From positions 1 through 64,000 of the forward strand of contig JBAKBP010007163.1 in the NCBI GenBank assembly GCA_037953745.1: a stretch of DNA of 64,000 nucleotides, given 5' to 3'. Within the stretch, counting starts at the first letter, position 1, and each line of letters begins with the position of its first letter. The notes under the pieces were generated by a model. It saw nothing but the letters and a program-made list of their open reading frames with translations. It did no database searches and was not told where the DNA came from. The stretch comes from Lithodes maja. Lineage: Eukaryota > Arthropoda > Malacostraca > Decapoda > Lithodidae. The translations under genes and the position numbers were made by a program. Of this stretch, positions 34,625 to 45,020 are shown one piece after another.

Positions 34625-34905
34625 AGCTCAATTTTTTTTTTTTTTTCTTTATTCCAACTACTTCCTCTCTGGCATAGGCTGAAAGCCTGTACATTCCACC
34701 GCTTAACACGGTGAAGCCCGTGAGGTCTTGTTCCAGTCTGGGGAGTGAGACATGTGAAGCAACCATCATGGCTCGAAGCAGCTCCATCTCTGAAGCGGCT
34801 GGTTGCTTCGCTCAAGTGCTTCACCGTCTCATCCTCCAGACTCAGACCCTCACTCTCAGAACGCCACCTATTGAGCAGTGAACTCACTAGGCATTGTCCC
34901 CCTGT
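34625..34905 (-). repeat. Poly(A)-ended retroposed segment of unknown origin
   Basis: On the minus strand the segment ends in ggaataaag followed by about 15 A residues (T-run at 34630-34645 on plus). This looks like a polyadenylation signal plus tail. The body is GC-richer than its surroundings. The antisense ORF of 91 codons has no recognisable content. It could be a processed pseudogene fragment or a SINE. Confidence 0.5.
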
Positions 34906-35044
34906 AACATATTTTGAATATGGGAATATTCATAGTGTTATTTAATCAGGGAACAATGAGGGTATTTTTTTGGCATTTCGGTGGGCTTTGTGGTAATGCA
35001 CTGATACTAGCACAGCACAAATTCAATCCCAATAATATCTTCCC

Positions 35045-35118
35045 ATTGACATATCGGGATTTGAACCCGGGTCCAGTGGATTACCAATCCAGTGGCATGA
35101 CCACACCTCCCACTTCAT
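35045..35118 (-). repeat. tRNA-Thr(GGU)-like pseudogene
   Basis: On the minus strand an anticodon arm TGGA-TTGGTAA-TCCA presents GGT, and a T-arm CGGG-TTCAAAT-CCCG follows with B-box GGTTCAAATCC. The acceptor stem does not pair and the fifth pair of each arm is missing, so it is a pseudogene or SINE head. Confidence 0.5.
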
Positions 35119-35159
35119 TATGCAGGACAAGCTATCACATGTATTATTATGATAGTTAG

Positions 35160-36925
35160 ACACAAATACTTATAATAAATTGACAAGTAGAATCTTTGTC
35201 ATCTTTATATGCCTTCATTTACTACCATTTCACACACACATTTGTTTTCACTCACGCCATCACCTCCATTAGTTATAATGGTGACACAAGGTTACATTGT
35301 TTATGTTGTAACTGTTCATACATTCCTTCCAATTATGTGTTTTAATTAAGTGCACGTCCGTAATTTGTTAACAAATAACCTATAACCCAAACAATATCTA
35401 CATTGCATCATATTATTGTAATAATCAATTTTGAAACAAACTGCCTGGGGAATTTAGTATATGGTGAAACCACAACAAACACCTCGGCTTAGGACTCTCT
35501 AAAACGTTTTTGTTTTCTCTCTCTTAAGTACCGTAAATAAAGCCCAGAGCGAAGTTTATTTTATATATTTCATACAATTATTTTATTTTTATTTTATTTT
35601 TATGATTATTTTTGGATCTTGGTATACAACCGGTTCGGCCCAACATGGACACTCTTCACGTATAAGCTATATACGAACACGTGAACATTGTATACAGTAT
35701 ATCTATCTATATCAATTAATTGCACGTGGAAGACAGAAAATGGTAACGGTATATCGTAATTATGTAACCAACCCTCGCATTTACTTTTCACAGCATTAAT
35801 TTGAGAAATATTAGATTGACAAAATATATTAAGAAAATTGATGGCGTATAGCGTACAGCTAATAGCTCCAAACAAAATCAATATAATAATATTTAGGACA
35901 ATAAAAGTGTACAAATCAATGCCACCCTATATAAATAAGGCTATAGCAATAGTGCTCTCAGTTTAATGACGTGTTGCATAGGAAACCAAAAACTTTACCG
36001 GTAATCTTATTGTTGGACAAGACGATAATCAAACGCAAAACATTTCCGCTGCGTGTTTAACAATACCTCTACCACTCCAGTGTAAATCTAATCTCTTTGG
36101 AGGACAGCCTAATTTTATTATAAATAAAATAAGTAGGCCTAATAATTCAATGTTTTATTGTATGATGTGTTTGACCCAATAGCAATTTTGTTGAAACACC
36201 TATTAAATAATTGGACATTACATATTTACAATAATAAAGGGACAACAATAATCTTATTTACATTAGGTGAATTCCCACTGTTTCAGTATTTACATGATTC
36301 CTTATCCATTACATTTATATCCTACTTCATTAATCGTTAGGTTGTTGGTTTTTGTATTAGTTTCTTTGGTTGGTGTTTTATTATAATGGTATGGGGCAGG
36401 AATCTCCCCATCCAATTAACGCTACGATGATGAGGTTTAACTCATTCAGAACCGGTAATGTTGTTTTCATCATAATATTATTCTGGCAAATATTAGAAGA
36501 TTGTATTAAGCTAAAGAAGGGCGTTTACTATTTGAAATGCTACATACTATCGCAAATAACACCATAGCTACCACAGCCCCTTTCTTATCTACATATAATA
36601 GTCTGAATATAATTATAGTGAAATATATATGAGATGTCTTCGGTACCTAAAGGGCTACTAAAATGTCTATTTATGGCCTAGCTAAGATTCACCAAGGTCC
36701 TCTGCTCTATTATATATAAATTCACCTGCAGCGGAACGATATCCCTTAAGCTATTTCACACGTGATTAATATAGATATAGAAATATTAGTTCTATAAATT
36801 TGTCATGTTTAAGGAATTATGGTCCGTTTTGTCTTACAAATTTCCACCGCCTTATGTTCGACTTACTAATTCGTGTCAACTGCCATATTTACCGTAGCCT
36901 GCCCAAATTTCATACGGAACCCTGG
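35160..36925. other. Loop of inverted repeat, right part: no gene seen
   Basis: AT-rich sequence without recognisable coding, RNA or repeat content. The short ORFs here look like chance. Confidence 0.5.
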
Positions 36926-37846
36926 TACGGAAGGGGTTAATCTCCGAGGGAGCAGCGCTCGCTGAGGCAGTTGAAAGACGCCAAATCTCTTCAAGTAAGA
37001 AAATAACATGCAAGTTTGTGTAATGTTACATTAATGTGTGTGACCGTGTGTTTGCGTTGACTAGTTACGAAATATGAATAGATTAGTGTGAGCTACCATA
37101 GTTAAGGGGGAGGTGGGTTGACAGGCGAATACTGTATTGAGAATACATACGTAACCATATATTTTTAACGTTTAATATTCAATGCATTGAATCAAGGTAC
37201 CCATTTTATGAGTGGGTCAATGATTTTTTTTAATAGTATTGTATTTATACAGTAAAACACGTAAATACATGCCTAATCCAGATATTGGGATATATGGGCT
37301 TACTTAATCATAACTTAATTGAACTATGAGAATGTAAAAGTATATTAGTCTCAATTGTATTTGACTTAGATAACATTATATCGCTAATATGCTTACATAA
37401 TCGAATGGATCATAACACCTTATATTGAGCTAGGTTTATAATAATTGGCAAATATGAACATAAGCTACGTAACCTATTGCTATCTTAACGATATGTTATT
37501 TCATTTTAGGAAGAAGATTTGGAAAGCATGCATAAAAATACCTAGATACGATGATAGAGGGAGAAATGAGAGACATGAAGGAGAGAGAGCTTATCGTGAT
37601 ATTTATCATCCTATGGTTATAGTCAGGGCCCTGGTTATAGTCACAGTGGTGGAAACAATCCAGGGGGAGGGTCTTCAGACGTGAAACAGGAAAGAAAGAG
37701 GAAGGGAGGGTTTGGCTGAGAGGGGGTAGTAGAGAGGGGAAGGAGTGGGGGCGGGGGGTGTATCAATGTTACCAACACAATTCGCGATACTCTGCCGGGC
37801 AGGTGTATCAGGACTTATGTCCACAATAAGTACAGTGTGTATATAC
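36926..37846 (-). repeat. Right arm of large inverted repeat
   Basis: This is the reverse-complement partner of 32784-33533. The inner edge is ggaaggggttaatc and the outer edge lies near tgtccacaataagtaca. It is about 170 bp longer than the left arm because of insertions, including a purine-rich stretch around 37680-37760. Confidence 0.8.
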
Positions 37847-37942
37847 TTAGGCACATACCCCATAGCTGGGGGTGGTATAATAGCTTGTTAATTTGCAAAT
37901 TATTCTTTGGCAGCCACTAAGTATAATACTGTACTGTGATGG

Positions 37943-38784
37943 GCTGGTCTATCAGAGTGAGAACTGAGCCATCTCTGCCATACCCATAGCTTACTCTGAC
38001 TGTTCTATCTATCTATCTATTGCCTGACGCCGCGATCCCCGAAGGGGTGGCCATGAACGAACCGCCCCCATGCACCTCTGTCCCCAGTCAGTCGATGTCC
38101 CTCCCCCCAACCAGCACCGCCTTCGTTCATGTACTTCCTCACTCCATCCTTCCACCTCTCATTCGGTCTACCTCTCCCTCTCTGTCCCTCCACCTCGCTC
38201 TCGTACACCCTCTTAGTCATTCTCTCGCTTTCCATACGTTCCATATGGCCGAACCATCTCAAGTTGTTCCTTTTCACACTTTCCAGCACATCTACCTCCA
38301 CATCACTCCTCCTTCTTACTTCCTCATTAGTCTGTCTATCCCTCCATGTAACTCCGCACGCACTCCTTAAGTAATTCATTTCTACTGCTCTCACTCTTGG
38401 TCTGAGTCTCTCAACCAACGTCCATGCTTTGACTGTTCCTTTTACTTATATATTTTCTAGATCTCAAGTTACGGCATCTCTTCCGTGGATTGACCTCCCA
38501 ATCTACCAAGATTGGAAGCCAAAGCGTCACATTTTTCCTTTGCCCCTCAACTTTCTCTTCATAATTGCTAATGGGCACAGGGCCCTGGGTGGGGCTTTGG
38601 TTTCCCGGGCGTTTCCGCACCCTCCTCAGCTCCCCGCCATGGAGTGGCTTCGGTCACCCAGGCTTTACTGTGGTCGGCACGTAAGGTTCTGTGGGGGCGC
38701 TCGGTTATGGCCTTGGCCTTGCTCGGGGCGTTGGGGCTGTTCGGCCAGGCAGCTTGGGGAACAACAACAACAACAACATACTGT
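37943..38784 (+). mobile_element. AAC-tailed retroposon, copy 1, interrupted by a LINE fragment
   Basis: Segments 37943-38005 and 38430-38784 together match the reverse complement of 50782-51208. The right end is ggggaacaacaacaacaaca. The internal GC-rich part (gggctttggtttcccgggcg) recurs at 63332-63580. Small ORFs inside are not conserved between copies. The 424-bp gap is a later insertion. I do not recognise the source RNA. Confidence 0.75.
38006..38429 (-). mobile_element. 5'-truncated LINE 3' fragment with 9-bp target duplication
   Basis: The insert is flanked by TGACTGTTC at 37997-38005 and 38430-38438. The uninterrupted sequence is present at 51130-51140. On the minus strand the insert ends in GATA repeats. 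It encodes an open 133-codon LINE ORF2 C-terminus (38017-38418) with the typical RWFGHMERM and GRGRPNERWKDGV motifs seen in RTE-type and related LINEs. A CCCC-GAA-GGGG hairpin sits near the 3' end. Confidence 0.8.
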
Positions 38785-39811
38785 ACAGTAAAAACAGTCC
38801 ATATACAGTATATACTGTAAGTAAATACAAACTTCAATTACCTCTTCTTGGTTGCAACACCTTTGGCTTCAAGAATGAATATTTTAACGGAGTTTTCTGT
38901 CCTGTGCACATTGTCAAAATTTGGGTTGACAGCTTTGCGCAGGGACTCCACCCAGCGGTCCCTCTCGTCAGCAGTTCGACAGCTGAAGTACCGCGTTCCA
39001 GTTGGTGACATTACCTGGAAAAATAGGGTTAAATTGAGCTCCCTTCGTTCTAAAATAATCTATCTCTATCTATATACTCAGGCCCAATCCCCATTTTTCC
39101 TTTTTTGTGTGTGTGGGGGGGGGGGGAACTCAAAAGTAATAATACAATCAAACACTTACAAATATTATGTTCCTTCCAACAACCAACCATACTCCTAAAA
39201 TCGATTAATGAAATTTACAAACATCTTTTTTATGCAAAAACAAAACCATCATTAATACAGTAAACACCAATATTACATGAACAATACTTGGTAAAATTAT
39301 GGCCATATATTATTTGCAAAGACTAGATTGTATGCCTTCAGGGACAAGGCTGAAAAATGTGTTCAGAACAGGGGAGAAGGGAGAGGTGAGAAGAAAGAAA
39401 GACTAAAGAGTGAGAAAAATGGGGAAAGAGAAATGGGAAAAGTTCAGAGGTGGGAGGGTTACAACAATAATAAAAAGGAATGAGAGAGAGAGAGAGAGAG
39501 AGAGCGGCGAGGGTGGATACATTATAGATCGCAGTATCGAAGTGTAATTTTAAGATTGAAAACGAGGAGACAAGCAAAAACGAAATAAATCAATAATTAC
39601 AGCTGTAATGGTAATACTATACAGAAATTATAATCATGAAATACTAACCACATTAATTTGGATATAATTTTCCAATGGCATTAATCATATTTACTTTAAA
39701 ATAGTTACGTTTTTTTTTTCTATTTGACTGCCATCAAAACTGTAACTACTATTGTCCATCGTCCCTTTATATAATTTGTATTGCAAGAGAAGCTTAGTTT
39801 ACGTAGATATT
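38785..39811. other. Spacer with G-run and GA microsatellite
   Basis: No gene was recognised. A GT stretch running into a G-run is at about 39103-39126 and a GA dinucleotide run at about 39482-39504. The rest is AT-rich. Confidence 0.55.
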
Positions 39812-40193
39812 CTTAAGGGGGGTTACCGGCTTTTTTATCTTTCTCTCCTTTTCTCAATTTCTCTGGCTTGTATCCATTCAGCCCCATTCAGCCAACTGTT
39901 TTATGACGTTTATCCCCATCCAGGTGTCGATTTCTTCTTGGCGAGCGATAGCGAGCCAGCATTGTATGGAGAAATACGGGTTCACCGGAGACATTTGTCT
40001 ATCGAAAAATGTACAAATTTAGCTTCCTGTCAAAACAAAAATATATATATGCAGGCTAGCTACCGCTCGCCAGGAAAATATTGACACCGGGATGGGGGTA
40101 AACGTCTTAAAACAGTGGGCTGAATGGGGCCGAATGGATACAAGCAAAAGAGAGAGGGAGAGAAAGAGAAAAAAGCGAGGTGGGCTCCCTTAA
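39812..40193 (+). mobile_element. TTAA-flanked foldback MITE (FB-2), copy 1
   Basis: TTAA occurs at both ends (39812-39815 and 40190-40193). The two halves are imperfect reverse complements: cttgtatccattcagcccc on the left and ggccgaatggatacaag on the right, plus matching ggcgagcga/gctcgcc blocks nearer the centre. The whole element matches the reverse complement of 44672-45020. Confidence 0.75.
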
Positions 40194-40700
40194 AGCATGA
40201 AGAAACTACAGTATAGATTTTGGTAAAGTATTATATTTGTAATTGTACCAGCGCAAATGTAATTTATATTTAATTGGTGTCTTTTACATAGGAGATCCAT
40301 ATCCTATTTGTATTTCACACATTTTACTAATCTAATACGAATATTGGAATAATTATATATGGCATGGTTAAGTTTTTTTTAAGAAACATCGGAACGTAAT
40401 TTAAGCACGGTGTATTATGTAATTCTCACTTCTGTATTATGTCCATCACTCCTTTCCTCTCTACTTTCTCTTCGACCACCAGTCTTCACCGTCTGCCACC
40501 TTCAGCACTCATATGGTACCCTCTCCTTTGACAGCAACTTATATAAATTCATCTATAACAATAATAGTATACGCACTAAACGGGTGTATAATCAATGTTT
40601 TACCCTATATCATCGCGGTATTATTAACGTATTTGTCTTCATAGAATATAAAATTAAATAAAGTGTTGCCTCTATATTACCTTTACTTTTTGATACCTTT
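40194..40700. other. Spacer without recognisable features
   Basis: AT-rich stretch. The ORF at 40410-40661 has no recognisable content. Confidence 0.5.
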
Positions 40701-40719
40701 TGATGTGTTCGCCACTCTT

Positions 40720-43223
40720 CTAGCGGCACCAAGGAGTGCGACGCCCCTCGTTATGGGTGGTGATTTGGTGCAGTAGACTGTTTGAAGCGACAGCTCGCTC
40801 CCTTGCGAGGATGGGCTCGTCTGGCACTTTTTGCAGTTCGACATCTAGGGCTCTCTTGAAGTTGTCTAACGAGATGTCCCTCATGTCTCTTACTCGCCGT
40901 GGGAGTTTGTTGAAGAGACGTGGGCCTCTGTGTGATAACCAGCCCTCTCGCAGAGAGCCCATAGCACCCCTGGTATTCATCCGGGGGATTTCGCATTCCC
41001 AGCCTCTCCTTTCACTGAATTTCATGACTGTCTGAGTATGTAGGTTTGGTACTAAACCCTCTGCGATTTTCCACGTGTATATTATTAGGTAACGTTCTCT
41101 TCTACGTTCCAGTGAGTACAGATTCAGTGCTCTTAAACGCTCCCAATAGTGTAGCTGTTCTATCGAACTTATATGCGAAGTGAAATTTCTTTGTACACTC
41201 TCTACGTCATTTATTTCACCTGCTTTGTATGGGGATGTTAATACGCTACAGTATTCAAGCCGCGGTAGCACTAGAGATTTGAAGAGCGTTATCATAGGTA
41301 ATTCACCGCGTGTTTTAAAAGTACGCAGAATCCAACCCGTTAGACGTTTCGCAGCCGCCACTTTGACCTGGTTATGTACTTTGAAACCCATATTTTCAGA
41401 CATTAATACCCCAAGGCCTTTCACATTGTTTTCTGTTCTATTATGTGGTTAGATTCTGTTAAGTAATTTGTAATTTCTTTAACACCATTATTATCTCCGT
41501 ACCGTATTAATTGGAATTTTGCTTCATTGAATTGCATGTTGTTTTCCCTGGTCCACTGGAACACTACATTCATGTCTTCCTGCAGTCGGCCCGTGTCCTC
41601 TTGTGTGTTTACTATCTTGCTTAATTTTGTGTCATCAGCAAAAGACGACACCGTACTGTGTCTGGTGTTGGTATCTATGTCGCAAATTAGTATGAGGAAC
41701 AGAAGGGGCGCTAGCACTGTTCCTTGGGGCACTGAGCTTTTGACATCCGAAGGCTCAGATGTGACTTGGTTTACTGCTACTGATTGTTTTCGGTTTACGA
41801 GGAAATTGTATATCCACCGTCCGATTTTCCCAGTTATACCTTTTGCTTTCAGTTTGTGGGCTATTATACCATGGTCACATTTATCAAACGCCTTAGAAAA
41901 ATCGGTGTAAATGACATCCACGTTTTTCTTTTCTTCTAGCGCTTTAAGAATTTTGTCATAGTGTTCCAAAAGTTGTGAGAGACATGATCTTCCCGCTCTG
42001 AACCCATGTTGACCGGTGTTGTGTAGTTCATTTGCCTCCATGAATGTTGAAATTTTGCTTCGCAGGACTGACTCGCTCGAAAACTTTAATGATGTGAGAG
42101 GTTAGAGCTACCGGGCGGTAGTTTTTTGGTAGTGCTTTACTCCCTCCTTTATGCAGTGGGGCAATTATTGCGTTTTTCAAGCTATCTGGTATGTCACCAG
42201 TGTCTAGACTCCTTCTCCACATTATAGCCAGGGGTTTTGAGAGGTTTTCCTTACATTTCTTCATTAGGATCGAATTCCACTAGTCCGGGCCTGGTGCCGA
42301 GTGGGATGGCATGTTGGAAATGGCCTCTTCTATGTCTTTTGGACCAAAATCAATATCCAGCATCTGGGGGGTTTCCGTGGGGGAGGTTTCCATGAAAAAT
42401 ATATTTTGGTCTCTGATGACTTTTGTTTCATCAGGATCACTGCATGCCATTTCATACTGCCTGCTTAAGAGTTCCCTCATTTCCTTTTTGTCCCCTGTGA
42501 AAGAGCCGTCCCCTTTGCTCAGTGGGCCGATGTTTGATGTTGTTTTAGCCTTTTGTTTGACATATGAAAAGAAGTATTTGGAATTTTCCTTTATACCTGC
42601 AATAGCTTTCCTCTCCTCTTCCATATGTTGTAGTTCATATGATATTCTTAGCCTTTGTTCAATTTCCACAATTTCTCTATCTATTTCGGCCTTTTGCCTA
42701 TCCTGTAGATTGTGATGTGTGGTCTTTGTGCTAGTAATTTTCTTCTTCTGTACAGCCTCCTCCTTTCCCGATCTTGTTTGCTTCTTCGTTTTGTTTGTCT
42801 TGCAGGTATATGGTGGCTACAGATTTGGGTCATGGTTTCTGTTATTAAGACTAGACATTCTGCTGGTGTCAGGTTATTCATTAAATCTTCCCAGTCTATT
42901 TCCTCCATTTCTTGATTTACCTCTTCCCACCTAATGTTTTTGTTATTGAAGTTAAATTTACTGAAGGGGCCGGTTTTTGTTCTCGATTCTGAGGTTGTCT
43001 GTACACTTTCTAAGGTTGTTTTGATCTCAATTAATTTATGATCTGAGTATGTTGTGTCCGATATGTTAATGCTGTGTACTAGAGAGTCGTTGTTAGTGAA
43101 GACCAGGTCTAAGATATTGTTTTCCCGTGTGGGTTCAGCAATATGTTGGGTAAGACTAAAAAAATCGCAAAGTTCAAAAAGCTCTCTCGTATTAGTATTT
43201 GCTTCTCCGGTGTTATTTGCCAC
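40720..43223 (-). pseudogene. LINE-C ORF2 (endonuclease C-terminus, RT, C-terminal domain), broken
   Basis: Open segments are 43223-42681 (contains the SDH endonuclease motif), 42669-42280 (APGPD), 42264-42028 (NYRPVALTS), 42041-41421 (HGFRAGRSC, DFSKAFD, VPQGTVLAPLLF, FADDTK) and 41424-40720 (LEYCSVLTSPY, ERRRERY, FNKLPRR). There is a TAG just after GPD near 42280, and frameshifts near 42680, 42050 and 41430. The catalytic motifs are otherwise recognisable, so decay is moderate. The function in life would be target-primed reverse transcription. Confidence 0.8.
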
Positions 43224-43255
43224 TAACTGGTTTTCTAGTTGTTTCCACTTCTGAT

Positions 43256-43720
43256 TTTATTTTGTTGAGCTGGGTTTTGAATTCTTCTCGGGATGAGTCT
43301 GGAGGCCTGATGTAACAATAACTGCTAAATTTAGGGATTCTATTTTAACTCCAAGTATTTCCACCACTTCATTACTGTTATTTAGGAATTCAGTACATAT
43401 CAGTGAGTCATGGATGTACAAGGCTACACCTCCATGTGATCTATGCGTTCTGTCCGCCCTATGTAGGTTGTAACCAGGAATCCATACCTCACTATCTTCC
43501 TGATCTTTAATGGGAGTTTCTGTGAGAGCCGCAAATATAGGTTCTTTCTTCTAGCAGGCCCCTAATAAATGGTACTTTGTTCGTGGTTCTATTTTTCAGG
43601 CCTTGGATATTTGCAAACAAGATTGGGGAGGGATTGTTTGGAGTGCTATGTGTACCTAATAGTCTTCGGGATGTATTTGCCACTCTTGGGAGGCCAGGAG
43701 GTGCTCAAGGTGTTCTATGT
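43256..43720 (-). pseudogene. LINE-C endonuclease N-terminal remnant
   Basis: Minus-strand translation gives fragments such as EPIFAALTETPI, EVWIPGYNLHRADR and HGGVALYIHDS, which match the opening half of APE-type LINE endonucleases (the ALTET strand and the GGVA loop). The region is broken by at least two frame changes and joins the open segment that begins at 43223. Confidence 0.65.
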
Positions 43721-43801
43721 GCTCTTCCATCTCCCTCAGTCTCTTCATCTTCGTCTGCCCTTTCCCTCTTTGCCTTTTTCCTCTGTCTCGTCCTCGCATA
43801 G

Positions 43802-44203
43802 CTAGAGAGTTTTTTGGGCTACCATTGTGTTAGGTCTAGCATATCTCCAAGTCCCTTTAATATGAAAAGCTGGGCATTTCATATTGTAGCAGGTCTTGTT
43901 CTCAAGTGATGTCTTGCAAAGGGATGGGTGGTGGTATTTGCAGGTTTCACCAAATCTACATTTTCCATGACTGGTTATGTTGTTGCAAATTTTGGGATGA
44001 GCAAATCTACATGACTTCCAATTATATTCGCCCTTTTGACCAAAGTAGCACCTTCTTTCCAGATAATATCTGCACACTGGTGTAGACAACCCCAGTAGGT
44101 GTGGCTGGGGCTGCGAGGAGTTATGTGGTGAGCTAAGTGTGGTTGTGGGTGATAGTGGGCTTGGTGTATGGGTGGGTTTCAGTTTCGTTATGGTCGAATG
44201 CAT
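43802..44203 (-). CDS. CCCH zinc-finger protein, probable LINE-C ORF1 (C-terminal part)
   Basis: The ORF is 133 codons on the minus strand. After a Pro/Ser/Thr-rich lead of about 40 residues there are three finger-like units: CRYYLERRCYFGQ...CRFAH, CNNITSHGKCRFGETCKYHH and CKTSLENKTCYNMKCPAFH. The pattern C-X5-9-C-X4-5-C-X3-H is that of RNA-binding CCCH fingers, not the CCHC knuckles of LINE-A. Its stop lies about 100 bases before the first endonuclease remnant, so it is most simply the end of LINE-C ORF1. I recall similar CCCH proteins linked to LINEs in aquatic invertebrates, but cannot verify that here. The start codon is uncertain. Confidence 0.6.
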   Translation of the reverse strand: MHSTITKLKPTHTPSPLSPTTTLSSPHNSSQPQPHLLGLSTPVCRYYLERRCYFGQKGEYNWKSCRFAHPKICNNITSHGKCRFGETCKYHHPSLCKTSLENKTCYNMKCPAFHIKGTWRYARPNTMVAQKTL

Positions 44204-44265
44204 ATTATACTTATTATACTGTGCACATATATTATATATAAATGTCGCTTGTTTTCCATTTACTA

Positions 44266-44480
44266 TTAACCTTTCAGCATTCTAAGACGCACCTTCACTT
44301 TATTCTGGATTATATTTGACGACATTATTCAGTTTTAGAAGACCCTCAGGGAATTAAAGGGGTAAAACTATATCTCAATGATCTCAATCAGCTAATCTGA
44401 CTCACAAGTTCTTTTCAATTAAAAAATCTGCTACTAATAGCCAGAATAAAAGAAAGAAAGGGCTCTTCGTATCTTGATAG
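44266..44480. repeat. Degraded member of the TTAA foldback MITE family
   Basis: Left wording aacctttcagcattctaag and ttattctgg, and right wording tactaatagccagaataaa, match the two arms seen in the copies at 60311 and 63023. The outer TTAA ends are not preserved. Confidence 0.45.
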
Positions 44481-44499
44481 TGTTGGAATAAATTATTAA

Positions 44500-44582
44500 C
44501 TTCCTTCCTTCCTTCCTTTCTCCTCCTCCTCCTCTTCCCTCCCCTCTCCTCCTCCTCCTCTTCCTCCTCCTCCTCCTTCTTC
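44500..44582. repeat. TTCC/TCC pyrimidine microsatellite
   Basis: Runs of ttcc followed by repeated cctcct units form an almost pure pyrimidine tract on the plus strand. Confidence 0.85.
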
Positions 44583-44671
44583 CATGGCTCCACTTTGTTA
44601 AATATAAACAATCTCTAAGAACCTTGGGAAAGTTTCGGGTCTGCCAGGCTTCCTAAGTTTGGCCCTGATAC

Positions 44672-45020
44672 TTAAGGGAGCCCACCTCGCTTTTTTTTTA
44701 TCTTTCTCTCCCTCTGTCTTTGGCTTGTATCCATTCGGCCCCATTCAGCCGACTGTAATAAGACGTTTACCCCCATCCAGGTGTCAATATTTTCCTGGCG
44801 AGCTGTAGCAAGCCAGCATATATATATATATTTGTTTATACAGCAAGCTAAATTTGTAAATTTTTTGATAGAAAAATGTCTCCGGCGAAGCCGGATTTCT
44901 CCATACAATGCTGGCTCGCTTTCGCTCGCCAGGAAGAAATCGACACCGGGATAGGGATAAACGTCTTAAAACAGTTGGCTGAATGGGGCCGAATGGATAC
45001 AAGCCAGAGAAAGAGAGAGG
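44672..45020 (-). mobile_element. TTAA-flanked foldback MITE (FB-2), copy 2
   Basis: The left end TTAAGGGAGCCCACC corresponds to the right end of copy 1 in reverse complement, and the body matches across the whole length. The far end after gaatggatacaagccagaga has diverged, so the second TTAA is lost. The centre carries an AT dinucleotide run at about 44818-44830. Confidence 0.75.

Larger units (their letters stand above)
40712..44203 (-). mobile_element. LINE-C: minus-strand non-LTR retrotransposon, decayed
   Basis: In minus-strand order the element has a CCCH zinc-finger ORF (44203-43802), endonuclease remnants (43700-42681), RT (42669-41421) and a C-terminal domain (41424-40720). The FADDTK motif and the ERRRERYLIIY and FNKLPRRVRD motifs place it in the CR1/L2/Jockey side of LINEs, without RNase H. 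A second 5'-truncated copy lies on plus at 51448-52030. No clear tail was identified. Confidence 0.75.

Noticed and set aside
37445..37684. ORF of 79 codons in the right arm of the large inverted repeat
   Set aside because: It is not preserved in the left arm and has no recognisable content.
43569..43805. Hydrophobic plus-strand ORFs that could be small membrane proteins
   Set aside because: They lie antisense to LINE-C endonuclease remnants and share no motif with known proteins.
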